A DNA stretch of 6,166 nt. It comes from Fidelibacterota bacterium (GTDB lineage Bacteria; Bipolaricaulota; Bipolaricaulia; Bipolaricaulales; Bipolaricaulaceae). Below are positions 1-6,166 of the stretch, piece after piece; within the stretch, counting starts at the first letter, position 1, and every line of letters begins with the position of its first letter. The notes beneath the pieces were generated by a model, which made no database searches, was not told the DNA's origin, and was given only the letters and a program-made list of their open reading frames with translations. The position numbers and the translations under genes were made by a program. Location of the stretch: positions 1 through 6,166 of the forward strand of contig JAJRVI010000098.1 of the NCBI GenBank assembly GCA_024277405.1, given 5' to 3'.

Positions 1-235
1 CACCAACGAGATACCGGAGCGCACCCTCCGGTCGGCGGTCCAGCGGGTAATGTCCCGTCCCCGGAAGAGGATCCGTCCCCTCTTGGCCCGGAGCACGCCG
101 GCGATCGCCTTGAGGGTGGTGCTCTTCCCGGCGCCGTTCGCCCCCACCAGCGCCACGAGCTGGCCCTCGTCCACCGCGAGGGAGAGATCGACCACCGCCG
201 GTATCACCCCGTAGTAGACGTGCAGCCCCTCGACC

Positions 236-249
<14 letters not shown>
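1..249 (-). CDS. livF: LivF-type ABC transporter ATPase, N-terminal part (cut by window edge)
   Basis: This is the ATP-hydrolysing subunit of a branched-chain amino acid type (HAAT) ABC importer, acting on the cytoplasmic face of the membrane. Only the first 83 residues are visible. They begin MSLLEVEGLHVYYG, with an A-loop tyrosine near residue 13, and carry a perfect Walker A, GANGAGKST (36-44). The stretch GRDITRW is typical of LivF. Signature, Walker B and H-loop lie beyond the edge. The ATG at 249 overlaps the end of livG by 14 bases, the usual coupled livG-livF junction. Upstream, GGGGGTGGAGG runs straight into this ATG. A TTG at 243 lies six bases after GGAGG and would give M-L-E-V-E-G-L, the usual LivF beginning, so the start is uncertain by two codons. 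LivF rather than LivG is favoured by the YYG motif and the position after livG. The transported substrate cannot be read from this fragment. Confidence 0.93.
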
Positions 250-1021
<772 letters not shown>

Positions 1022-1036
1022 GGGATCGTCGGGCGG

Positions 1037-1071
1037 AAAAAGGGGAGGCCCGTGGACCCCGGGCCTCCCCT
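1037..1071 (-). terminator. Intrinsic terminator or attenuator between binding protein and livG
   Basis: On the minus strand a perfect 10-bp GC-rich stem (GGGGAGGCCC at 1070-1061 pairing with GGGCCTCCCC at 1051-1042) encloses a 9-base loop. One further A-T pair closes it (1071/1041), and five T residues (1041-1037) follow directly. The stem begins 16 bases after the TAG of the binding-protein gene and the T-run ends 16 bases before the livG ATG. This is a textbook Rho-independent terminator for leftward transcription. Because livG and livF have little room for a promoter of their own, it probably terminates only part of the transcripts and sets a higher level of binding protein than of ATPase. 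That last step is inference. Confidence 0.85.
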
Positions 1072-1086
1072 CGGTGTCGACCCGTG

Positions 1087-2250
1087 CTACTTGGCGATTT
1101 CCGGCGGCGGGAGGTAACTGGGGGTGAGCATGGTCAGGGTGCGGAACTTGCCGCCGAGGACGATCAGGATCGCCACCGACTTCTGCGGGACCTTGCTCCC
1201 CTCGGGATAGGCGATGGTCCCGGTGACGCCGGGGAAGGCCTTGATCCCGGCGAGGCCCTCCTCGATGGCCGCGGGCTCGGCGGAGCCGGCCACCTTGATG
1301 GCCTCGGCCACCAACATCATGGCGTCATAGCCCAACGCGGCGAAGGCGTTCTCGGGACGGCGCCCGAACTTCTCCTTATAGGCCGCCACGAAGGACTGTA
1401 CCCGCGGATCGGGGCTGTCCAGGGACACGTGGGTGGCGAAGAGGACCCCTTCCGCGTAGAGGCCGGCCACCTCGACGAGCAACGGGGTGTCGAAGCCGTC
1501 CTCGCCCAGGATGGGGAGGGTCACGCCGCCCTCGCGGAGCTGCTTCACGATCAGCCCCACGTTGCCGGGGATGGCGCTCGGATAGACGCAGTCCACCTTG
1601 CCCGCGTCCTGATATGCCTTGAGCCGGGACACAAGCGCGGAGAAATCGGTCCAGTTCGTCTCGAAGTAGTCCTCGTACACCACCTCGCCCCCGAGGTGCT
1701 TCCAGGCGTCCTCGAAGTAGGCGCTCACGGCGACGCAGAAGTCACAGGCGGTGTCCACCCACACGGCGACCTTGCGGAGGCCGAGCACGTTGTACGCGTA
1801 CTCCGCCATGGCCGCGGCCTGGGCGTTATCGCCGAAACACGCGAGCCAGGCGCCGGTGCGCTCGGGGATCCGGGGGTGGGTGGCCCCAGGGGTGATGAAC
1901 GGGATCCCGTACTCCGCGGCGATGGGCGCGCCGGTCAGGACCCAGTGCGTGTCACAATACCCCAGGATCGCCGCGACCTTCTCCACCTCGGCCAGGCGCG
2001 TGATGGCGGCGATGGTCTCGGCCTCGTCCGCCTTGGTATCGATACAGATCGCCTCCACCGGCCGGCCCAGGAGCCCCCCGGCGGCGTTTATCTGCTCGAT
2101 GGCGAGTTGGATCCCGTTCCAAGCGGGGCCATCGATGGAAGCCCACGGCCCCGTGAGGTTCATAACCACGCCGATCTTGATCGGTTCCGCCCCGAAGGAG
2201 AGGCCCACCATACCGATGACCAACGCCAGCACGCCGATGAACTTCCGCAC
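1087..2250 (-). CDS. Periplasmic substrate-binding protein of a branched-chain amino acid type ABC transporter
   Basis: This is a LivK-like, type I periplasmic-binding-fold protein (Peripla_BP_6) that would capture a small solute and deliver it to the LivHM/LivGF membrane complex. The 387-residue product starts at GTG 2250, six bases after a strong AAGGGGGGA. Residues 1-21 form a Sec signal peptide (basic MRK, hydrophobic core, SFGA then EP) without lipobox cysteine, so the mature protein should be soluble in the periplasm. The mature part opens with IKIGVVMNLTGP and continues with GIQLAIEQINAAGG and GRPVE, all classical for the family. The usual second-lobe nucleotide-fold strand is present as KVAVWVD (160-166). 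Six cysteines (69, 99, 138, 169, 172, 221), including a CDFC pair where family members usually have a DYS-like stretch, are unusual and may form disulfides. It follows the fadR-type gene by 46 bases and precedes livG. Ligand unknown; the name LivK would overstate what can be seen. Confidence 0.93.
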   Translation of the reverse strand: MRKFIGVLALVIGMVGLSFGAEPIKIGVVMNLTGPWASIDGPAWNGIQLAIEQINAAGGLLGRPVEAICIDTKADEAETIAAITRLAEVEKVAAILGYCDTHWVLTGAPIAAEYGIPFITPGATHPRIPERTGAWLACFGDNAQAAAMAEYAYNVLGLRKVAVWVDTACDFCVAVSAYFEDAWKHLGGEVVYEDYFETNWTDFSALVSRLKAYQDAGKVDCVYPSAIPGNVGLIVKQLREGGVTLPILGEDGFDTPLLVEVAGLYAEGVLFATHVSLDSPDPRVQSFVAAYKEKFGRRPENAFAALGYDAMMLVAEAIKVAGSAEPAAIEEGLAGIKAFPGVTGTIAYPEGSKVPQKSVAILIVLGGKFRTLTMLTPSYLPPPEIAK

Positions 2251-2256
2251 GGTACA

Positions 2257-2265
2257 TCCCCCCTT
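2257..2265 (-). promoter_or_regulatory. Ribosome binding site deciding the GTG start of the binding protein
   Basis: Read on the minus strand, AAGGGGGGA lies six bases before the GTG at 2250. The in-frame GTG at 2271 has only CGCGAAAAAATCCT upstream, with no purine-rich site, and would add seven residues ahead of a signal peptide that is complete without them. The start at 2250 is therefore preferred. Confidence 0.75.
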
Positions 2266-2272
2266 GTGCACA
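2265..2272. repeat. 8-bp palindrome TGTGCACA before the binding-protein gene
   Basis: TGTGCACA is self-complementary and touches the Shine-Dalgarno sequence of the binding-protein gene, in the 46-base gap after the regulator gene. It could be half of an operator or mere chance. It does not match the TNGTNNNACNA pattern found at the fadR-type promoter. Confidence 0.3.
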
Positions 2273-2296
2273 GGATTTTTTCGCGCGGCCTCGTAT

Positions 2297-2992
2297 CTAA
2301 CCGGCTCTCACCTCCCTCCGCACTTGGTCCAGGTGAGACCTGAGCGCCTTGAGGGCACGATCCCGATCGCGGTCACGGATGGCGGCGAAGATGGCCTCGT
2401 GCTCCCGTTGGCATGCGGCGAGACGTCCCGGCTTCATCAGGGTGCGCTCGCGTACGTCCTGCAGGAGTTCGTTCACGTTCCGGGCCAGGCGGAATAATAT
2501 CTCATTATGCGCCGCGAGGGCCAGGGCGAGGTGGAACTCCAGATCCGCTTCCAGGGGTGAGGGGGCACCCTCGGCGATGGCGCGGGGAAGGAGGGCGAGG
2601 GCATCCTGGATCTTCTCCAGGTCCTTGGAGGTACCCCGTTCGATCGCGAGCTCCAGGGCCTTGGATTCCAGGATCTCCCGGACCTCGAGGAGGTCCAGGA
2701 ACAGGTCCTCATCCCGCTTGCGGGCCGCGAGCTCTCCCAATAGCTCGGCGCGGTTGATGCGCCGCACGTAGGTGCCCCTTCCCGGACGCCGCTCGATCAC
2801 CCCCTTGGCCTTGAGGACCGCGAGGGCCTCGCGGAGCGCCCCACGGCTGACGCCGAGCCTGCGGGCGAGGTCGGGCTCATTCGGGAGGCGATCACCGGGT
2901 TTGAGCTCCCCTTTGAGGATCATCTCCTCGATCCAGGCCACGATGGCCTCGCTCGAGCTGCGCACCGTCAATACGCCCCGGAAGTCGACCAC
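2297..2992 (-). CDS. GntR-family transcriptional regulator, FadR/FCD subfamily
   Basis: This 231-residue DNA-binding regulator has an N-terminal winged helix-turn-helix and a C-terminal ligand-binding FCD domain. The wHTH spans about residues 8-78: KPGDRLPNEPDLARRLGVS followed by RGALREAL recognition-helix residues, and a wing GRGTYV (71-76). The all-helical FCD domain (about 94-225) carries the expected metal ligands Asp150 and His154 (DLEFH), His198 (REHEAI) and His220 (SHLDQ), so a divalent metal and a carboxylate-type effector are likely. GTG 2992 is chosen because GGAGGA lies six bases upstream. Starting earlier, at ATG 3010 or 3061, would place the promoter and operator inside the coding region. 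It is first in a leftward unit with the binding protein and livG-livF, which suggests that it controls that transporter and itself. Relatives regulate lactate, gluconate, amino acid or fatty-acid genes. Which effector applies here is unknown, and it should not be equated with E. coli FadR. Confidence 0.93.
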   Translation of the reverse strand: MVDFRGVLTVRSSSEAIVAWIEEMILKGELKPGDRLPNEPDLARRLGVSRGALREALAVLKAKGVIERRPGRGTYVRRINRAELLGELAARKRDEDLFLDLLEVREILESKALELAIERGTSKDLEKIQDALALLPRAIAEGAPSPLEADLEFHLALALAAHNEILFRLARNVNELLQDVRERTLMKPGRLAACQREHEAIFAAIRDRDRDRALKALRSHLDQVRREVRAG

Positions 2993-2998
2993 GTCAGA

Positions 2999-3004
2999 TC
3001 CTCC
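2999..3004 (-). promoter_or_regulatory. Ribosome binding site of the FadR-type regulator
   Basis: GGAGGA is followed by TCTGAC and then the GTG start at 2992. This near-ideal Shine-Dalgarno sequence and spacing decide the start in favour of GTG 2992 over the in-frame ATG at 3010, which overlaps the -10 box. If transcription starts about seven bases after the -10 box, the site lies almost at the 5' end of the mRNA. Confidence 0.75.
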
Positions 3005-3008
3005 AAAC

Positions 3009-3037
3009 ATTATAATTGTAAGACAAAACCACGCCAA
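3009..3037 (-). promoter_or_regulatory. Sigma70-like promoter of the regulator-transporter unit
   Basis: On the minus strand TTGGCG (3037-3032, four of six matches to TTGACA) is followed after exactly 17 bases by a perfect TATAAT (3014-3009). Predicted transcription start is near 3002, about ten bases before the GTG codon. The surrounding stretch is conspicuously AT-rich compared with the rest of the window. The promoter sits in the 58-base interval between the trkH stop codon and the position where the leader begins. Confidence 0.7.
3016..3026. promoter_or_regulatory. Predicted GntR/FadR-type operator in the promoter spacer
   Basis: TTGTAAGACAA (plus strand) is an interrupted palindrome, TTGT-AAG-ACAA, and a full match to the TNGTNNNACNA pattern known for FadR-subfamily regulators. 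It lies between the -35 and -10 boxes, immediately upstream of the regulator gene, so a bound dimer would block RNA polymerase. Autorepression by the adjacent regulator is the straightforward inference. Confidence 0.7.
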
Positions 3038-3068
3038 CCCCGTCCTTGTATGCGCGGACACGGGCCGA

Positions 3069-4547
3069 TCATCCCCTCCACAGGAGGGCGCGGAAGAACA
3101 TGAGGATGGGGATGATCTCGAGCCGCCCCACCCACATGTTGAAGCACAGGAGCAGCTTCGCCGCCGTGGGCATCGCGGGGCCGGTGATCCCCACCGAGAG
3201 GCCCACGTTGCCCTGGGCCGAGGCCACCTCGAACACCACGTCCGCGAGACCGAACCCGTCGGGGGCCAGGTGCGAGAGCACGAGGACCCCGGTGAAGAGG
3301 AACCCCAGCCACAAGAAGGTGAGCACCGCGGCCTCCTCCAGGCGCTTGGCCGCCTCGGGATCCGGGATGAGCTCCCGACCCAACCTCATCGGGACCAACG
3401 CCCCGCCCGGGGAGACGATCTTCTTCAGCCGCCAGCTCACCCCCCGCACCAACAACACGAACCGCATCACCTTTATCCCCCCTGCGGTGGAACCGGCCGC
3501 CCCCCCGATCACCATGGCCATGGAGAGGAGTAGCTTGCCGGTATCGGACCACTGACGGATGGGGGCCGTCTGAAAGCCGGTGCATGTGAGGGCCGATACG
3601 AACTGAAACGCGCCCTGGCGCAGGGAGAGGGCTGCCGGCATCCCGTTGAGGAGGTTCTCCGCCGCCACGAGGACGATCCCCAGGAGGGAGAGGCCCAGCA
3701 GCCACCGCGTCTGGAGGTCGAGGAGGAAGATCCCCGGGCCCCGTTGCATGGCGCGGTAGTGGACGGCGAAGCTCACCGCCCCCGCGAGCATGATAACGAT
3801 GGCGATCGCCTCGATGGCCACCGAGTCATAGCGGGCGATGGAATCCGGCCACAGCGTGAACCCCCCGGTGGAGATCCCGGTCATGGCGTGGTTCAACGCC
3901 TCCCAAGGGGGCATCCCCGCGCCCCAGAGGGCAACCGCCGACGCCACGGTATAAAGCGCGAAGATCCACCACATGGTGCGCACGGTGGAGACGACCGAGG
4001 GATGTATCCGCTCGGAGCGGGCCTCGGCGAAGTACAGGCTCATGGCCGAGGTCCCGGGGCCCACGATCAGGGTGAGCATCAGCACGATCACCCCCATGCC
4101 GCCCACCCATTCGGTGAACGAGCGCCACCACTGGAGGACCCGGGGAAGGAGATCCGGCCGGGTGGCCATGGTGAGGCCGGTCCCGGTATATCCCGACACC
4201 GACTCGAAGAACGCGGCGGCGAAGTCCACGAAGGGATAGACCGTTCCCGGGACGAGGCGCGTGGAGACGAGGTAGAAAGGGAGGGCACCCAGCGCCGAGA
4301 CGAGGAGCCATCCCACCGCGGCCACCAGCAGCCCGTGCTTCAGGCGGGCCTCGCCGGCCCGCCTGAACGGGAGGTAGAGGCAGAGCCCCACGCCGAAGGA
4401 GGCCACCGCGGTGAGCCCGAACGGCCAGAGGGCGTACCACTCCCGGAACGCGATCGCCACCGGGAGGGAGAGGAGGGCCATGATGCCTACCACCGGGGCC
4501 AGCCACCCCAGGTCCCGGAGGACGATCTTCAGGTCTTCGTGTCCCAT
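3069..4547 (-). CDS. trkH: TrkH/KtrB-type potassium channel subunit
   Basis: This 492-residue inner-membrane protein is the ion-conducting subunit of a Trk/Ktr potassium uptake system. It shows the four-fold membrane-pore-membrane architecture. The four filter loops, each with its conserved glycine, appear as GYTGTG (119-124), GISTGG (224-229), TCTG (321-324) and QGNVGL (445-450). A Gly/Ala/Ser-rich segment, IGGAAGSTAGGIK (347-359), is the intramembrane gating loop of the third repeat. The C-terminal MWVGRLEIIPIL (471-482) is a family hallmark. Length matches TrkH (about 480-500), so the gene looks complete and functional. The ATG at 4547 is 13 bases after the trkA stop. No good Shine-Dalgarno sequence is visible, so translation may depend on coupling to trkA. 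TrkA should form the nucleotide-binding ring beneath it. The second trkH at 5302 is clearly diverged from this one. Confidence 0.95.
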   Translation of the reverse strand: MGHEDLKIVLRDLGWLAPVVGIMALLSLPVAIAFREWYALWPFGLTAVASFGVGLCLYLPFRRAGEARLKHGLLVAAVGWLLVSALGALPFYLVSTRLVPGTVYPFVDFAAAFFESVSGYTGTGLTMATRPDLLPRVLQWWRSFTEWVGGMGVIVLMLTLIVGPGTSAMSLYFAEARSERIHPSVVSTVRTMWWIFALYTVASAVALWGAGMPPWEALNHAMTGISTGGFTLWPDSIARYDSVAIEAIAIVIMLAGAVSFAVHYRAMQRGPGIFLLDLQTRWLLGLSLLGIVLVAAENLLNGMPAALSLRQGAFQFVSALTCTGFQTAPIRQWSDTGKLLLSMAMVIGGAAGSTAGGIKVMRFVLLVRGVSWRLKKIVSPGGALVPMRLGRELIPDPEAAKRLEEAAVLTFLWLGFLFTGVLVLSHLAPDGFGLADVVFEVASAQGNVGLSVGITGPAMPTAAKLLLCFNMWVGRLEIIPILMFFRALLWRG

Positions 4548-4560
4548 GTCGAGGGAGAGG

Positions 4561-5223
4561 TCAGCCGGTGAGCCTCTCCACCACGGCGTCGGAGGCGTGC
4601 CCCTTGGAGAACACGGTGATGAGGTCCCCCGCCTGGACCACGGTGGCCCCGGAGGGGATGATGGTCTGTCCCTCGCGCTCGATGGCCGCGATCAGGATCC
4701 CGTCCGGGATGAGCCCCGCCTCGCCCGCCTCCCGCAGGGACTTTCCCACCAGGGGCGAGCGCTCGGTGACCACGGCCCGGAACACCTGGGCGCCCCCGGA
4801 TAGGGTGACGAGGTCCTTGATCTTGGGGCGCTGGACCGCGTTGTAAAGATACTCCGCCACGATCACGTCGGGGTTCTCCATCACGTTCGCCCCCAGCCTC
4901 CGGAAGAGCTCGGTGTGCTCCCGGTTGTTCACCACGGAGACGATGGACGGGACCTCGAGTTTCTGGGCGAGGGCGACGATCATGAGGTTGGTGGCATCGT
5001 CGCCGGTGGTGGCCACGATGGCATCGGCCCGTTCGGCTCCGGCCTCCCGGAGGACGTCCACCGAGGCTGCGTCGTCGTTTATCACCAGGATATCGTGGCG
5101 GCGGCTCATGGCATCGGCCTTCCGCGGGTCCTTCTCGATCACCACCACGTTGTGTCGGTCGCGGACGGCGATCTCCACCAACGCCGATCCGATCCCCCCC
5201 GCCCCGACCACGATGATGTACAT
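4561..5223 (-). CDS. trkA: TrkA/KtrA-type regulatory subunit of potassium uptake
   Basis: This 220-residue cytoplasmic RCK protein gates TrkH in response to nucleotides. The RCK_N Rossmann domain (about 1-135) has the dinucleotide motif GAGGIG (7-12), an acidic residue at the end of strand 2 (Glu30 in VIEKD), and ATTGDDATN (71-79), typical of TrkA. The C-terminal RCK_C/TrkA_C domain covers about 137-218 and ends in VVQAGDLITVFSKG. It is a single RCK unit like KtrA, about half the length of the duplicated E. coli TrkA, so four or eight copies would assemble into the ring. It is transcribed with trkH, 13 bases downstream. The ATG at 5223 has no Shine-Dalgarno sequence but lies about three bases after the predicted transcription start, which suggests a leaderless message. 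Whether it also serves the divergent TrkH paralogue cannot be told from the sequence. Confidence 0.95.
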   Translation of the reverse strand: MYIIVVGAGGIGSALVEIAVRDRHNVVVIEKDPRKADAMSRRHDILVINDDAASVDVLREAGAERADAIVATTGDDATNLMIVALAQKLEVPSIVSVVNNREHTELFRRLGANVMENPDVIVAEYLYNAVQRPKIKDLVTLSGGAQVFRAVVTERSPLVGKSLREAGEAGLIPDGILIAAIEREGQTIIPSGATVVQAGDLITVFSKGHASDAVVERLTG

Positions 5224-5232
5224 GGCCCGGGA

Positions 5233-5261
5233 ATAGTACCGTTGTGGGGTGCAAGTGGCAA
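5233..5261 (-). promoter_or_regulatory. Sigma70-like promoter of trkA-trkH
   Basis: On the minus strand TTGCCA (5261-5256, five of six matches to TTGACA) and TACTAT (5238-5233, four of six to TATAAT) are separated by exactly 17 bases. Predicted transcription start is near 5226, only about three bases before the trkA ATG at 5223. Confidence 0.55.
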
Positions 5262-5278
5262 AACTTTTTCCAACGGTA
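5237..5278. repeat. Perfect 8-bp inverted repeat in the divergent trk intergenic region
   Basis: TACCGTTG (5237-5244) and CAACGGTA (5271-5278) are exact reverse complements, 26 bases apart, with centres 34 bases apart (a little over three helical turns). The left arm overlaps the trkA -10 box and the right arm overlaps the place expected for the -35 region of the rightward trkH. This arrangement suits a regulator that binds both arms and controls both genes. No specific regulator family is recognised, and chance is not excluded. Confidence 0.45.
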
Positions 5279-5293
5279 TTTCAGCGCTAACAT
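5265..5293 (+). promoter_or_regulatory. Possible weak promoter of the rightward trkH paralogue
   Basis: TAACAT (5288-5293) matches four of six bases of TATAAT and ends eight bases before the ATG at 5302, which places transcription start at about 5300. The -35 region is only a T-run (5265-5269) with poor match to consensus, so any promoter here may need an activator. No Shine-Dalgarno sequence precedes the ATG, consistent with a leaderless message. Confidence 0.35.
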
Positions 5294-5301
5294 CATTCCG
5301 C

Positions 5302-6166
5302 ATGTGGGTTTCACGGGCACCATGGGGGTACGTGCTGCTGGTGCTCGGGGCCGCGATGGCCCCCGGGGCGATCGTCGCTGGGGCCGCCGGCGAATGGGCT
5401 GAGCTATGGTCCTTCGCGGGCCTGGGCCTCGGTGCCACGCTCGGGGGCTGGTGGCTCGTGCGGAGGCGGACGCCATCCCTGCGGCCAGAGGAAGCTCCGG
5501 CGTTCGTGGCCGCCAGTTATCTCCTGTTCTCCCTGGTGGGAGCGATACCCTTCCTCGCGGCGGGGGGATTCCTCGACGGGTGGTTCGAGGCCCTATCCGG
5601 GATCACCACCACCGGGCTTTCCGTGTTCGTGCCCGAGGAACTCCCCCGATCCCTCGTGCTCTTCCGGTCCCTATATCAGTGGATCGGGGGCGCGGGGATC
5701 GTGATCCTCTCGCTGGCCCTGTTGCTCCCGCCGGGCCGGGCCGCCCTCTCCCTCTTCGCCGCCGAGTATGGCCAGGAGAACGTGTTCGGCAACGTGCGTC
5801 TCGTGGCACGACGGGTCGCCACGGCCTATCTCGGGCTCACGGTGGCGGGCTACGGGGCGTACCTCGCCGCGGGCATGGGTCCCTTCGACGGCCTGGTGCA
5901 CGTCCTCTCCACCATCTCCACGGGTGGCTTTTCCCCCTACGCGGACTCCATCGCCCACTACCGTTCCCCGGCCGCGGAGGCGGTGGTATCCCTCTTCATG
6001 TGCGCCGGGGCCACGAGTTTTCCCCTGCTCTGGGCCGCGTTCCGACCGCGGGGGTGGAGGAAGGCGCTGGCGGAGCGCGAGCTCTGGTTTCTGTTCGCCG
6101 TGCCCCTCGTGCTCGGGGGCGTCATCGCCGTGGTCACCGAATCGCCCGGCGTGGGACTGTTCCAGG
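5302..6166 (+). CDS. Second TrkH-type potassium channel subunit, N-terminal 288 residues (cut by window edge)
   Basis: The reading frame is open from ATG 5302 to the right edge and encodes a membrane protein of the TrkH/KtrB family, collinear with the other TrkH of this window. Matching segments are AIPFL (81-85), the first filter loop GITTTG (100-105), LPRSLVLFRSLYQWIGGAGIV (114-134, first 20 residues strongly conserved in type), and the second loop STISTGGF (203-210) followed by SPYADSIAHY. The third and fourth repeats lie beyond the edge. By eye only a minority of residues agree with the 3069-4547 product outside these motifs, so this is an old paralogue rather than a recent duplication. 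The first loop has Thr where the other protein has the first Gly (TTTG against TGTG). The ATG is used because the first transmembrane helix begins by residue 8 and the predicted -10 box ends eight bases upstream. It is divergent from trkA and may be followed by its own trkA outside the window. Confidence 0.9.
   Translation, partial: MWVSRAPWGYVLLVLGAAMAPGAIVAGAAGEWAELWSFAGLGLGATLGGWWLVRRRTPSLRPEEAPAFVAASYLLFSLVGAIPFLAAGGFLDGWFEALSGITTTGLSVFVPEELPRSLVLFRSLYQWIGGAGIVILSLALLLPPGRAALSLFAAEYGQENVFGNVRLVARRVATAYLGLTVAGYGAYLAAGMGPFDGLVHVLSTISTGGFSPYADSIAHYRSPAAEAVVSLFMCAGATSFPLLWAAFRPRGWRKALAERELWFLFAVPLVLGGVIAVVTESPGVGLFQ

Noticed and set aside
2251..2271. Start of the binding protein at GTG 2271
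   Set aside because: There is no ribosome site upstream, and the strong AAGGGGGGA would lie inside the gene. The signal peptide is complete from 2250.
1084..2343. Plus-strand open frame of 419 codons opposite the binding protein
   Set aside because: It lies opposite a complete signal-peptide-bearing binding protein and shows low-complexity His/Gly/Asp/Glu-rich translation. It is explained by third-position GC bias.
1751..2497. Plus-strand open frame of 248 codons spanning the binding-protein and regulator genes
   Set aside because: It crosses the intergenic gap and its ribosome-site region in antisense, and contains no recognisable motif.
2993..3061. N-terminal extension of the FadR-type regulator to 3061 or to ATG 3010
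   Set aside because: It would place the promoter and operator within the coding sequence. No ribosome site precedes those starts, whereas GTG 2992 has GGAGGA at six bases.
3038..3064. Hairpin after trkH (CCCGTCC against GGACACGGG)
   Set aside because: The stem needs a two-base bulge and has no T-run on the relevant side, so it was not called as a terminator.
3744..4571. Plus-strand open frame of 275 codons opposite trkH
   Set aside because: Its translation is dominated by Arg, Gly, His, Pro and Glu, it has no fold signature, and it mirrors the real membrane-protein gene.
5283..5288. AGCGCT palindrome next to the possible -10 box of the rightward trkH
   Set aside because: A six-base GC-rich palindrome is expected by chance here and does not extend.

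Overview
The window is GC-rich (very roughly two thirds G+C by eye), gene-dense bacterial DNA with six protein genes: four complete on the minus strand, one cut by the left edge (minus) and one cut by the right edge (plus). The solute-binding protein has a classical Sec signal peptide with no lipobox cysteine, which suggests a cell with an outer membrane. GTG starts, candidate TTG starts and apparently leaderless transcripts sit among short intergenic gaps. The lineage cannot be fixed from 6 kb. A thermophilic or uncultivated GC-rich phylum is possible, but that is a guess. No RNA gene, CRISPR array, insertion sequence or integrase is visible.

Reading leftward on the minus strand from about 3040 to 1, there is a regulator plus transporter unit. 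It begins with a promoter holding a GntR/FadR-type operator, then a FadR-subfamily regulator (2992-2297) and a periplasmic branched-chain-amino-acid-type binding protein (2250-1087). A strong intrinsic terminator or attenuator hairpin follows (1071-1037), then the ATPases livG (1021-236) and livF (from 249, running off the left edge). The permease genes livH and livM are not in the window. The likely logic is that the FCD-domain regulator senses a small metabolite, probably an organic acid or related compound, and controls itself and the transporter. The hairpin would keep the binding protein in excess over the ATPases.

From 3069 to 6166 lies a potassium-uptake locus. trkA (5223-4561) and trkH (4547-3069) form a minus-strand pair 13 bases apart. 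A second, diverged trkH paralogue (5302 to the right edge) runs the opposite way. The 78-base divergent intergenic region (5224-5301) holds a good sigma70-like promoter for trkA, a weaker one for the second trkH, and a perfect 8-base inverted repeat that touches both. Both predicted transcripts would be essentially leaderless.

The protein families are all well known, and I see no clear new biological system. The most interesting material is regulatory: the FadR operator inside its own promoter spacer, the attenuator inside the liv unit, and the shared divergent control region of two TrkH channel genes. No stretch longer than 300 bases lacks a gene; the longest gap is the 78-base divergent region.
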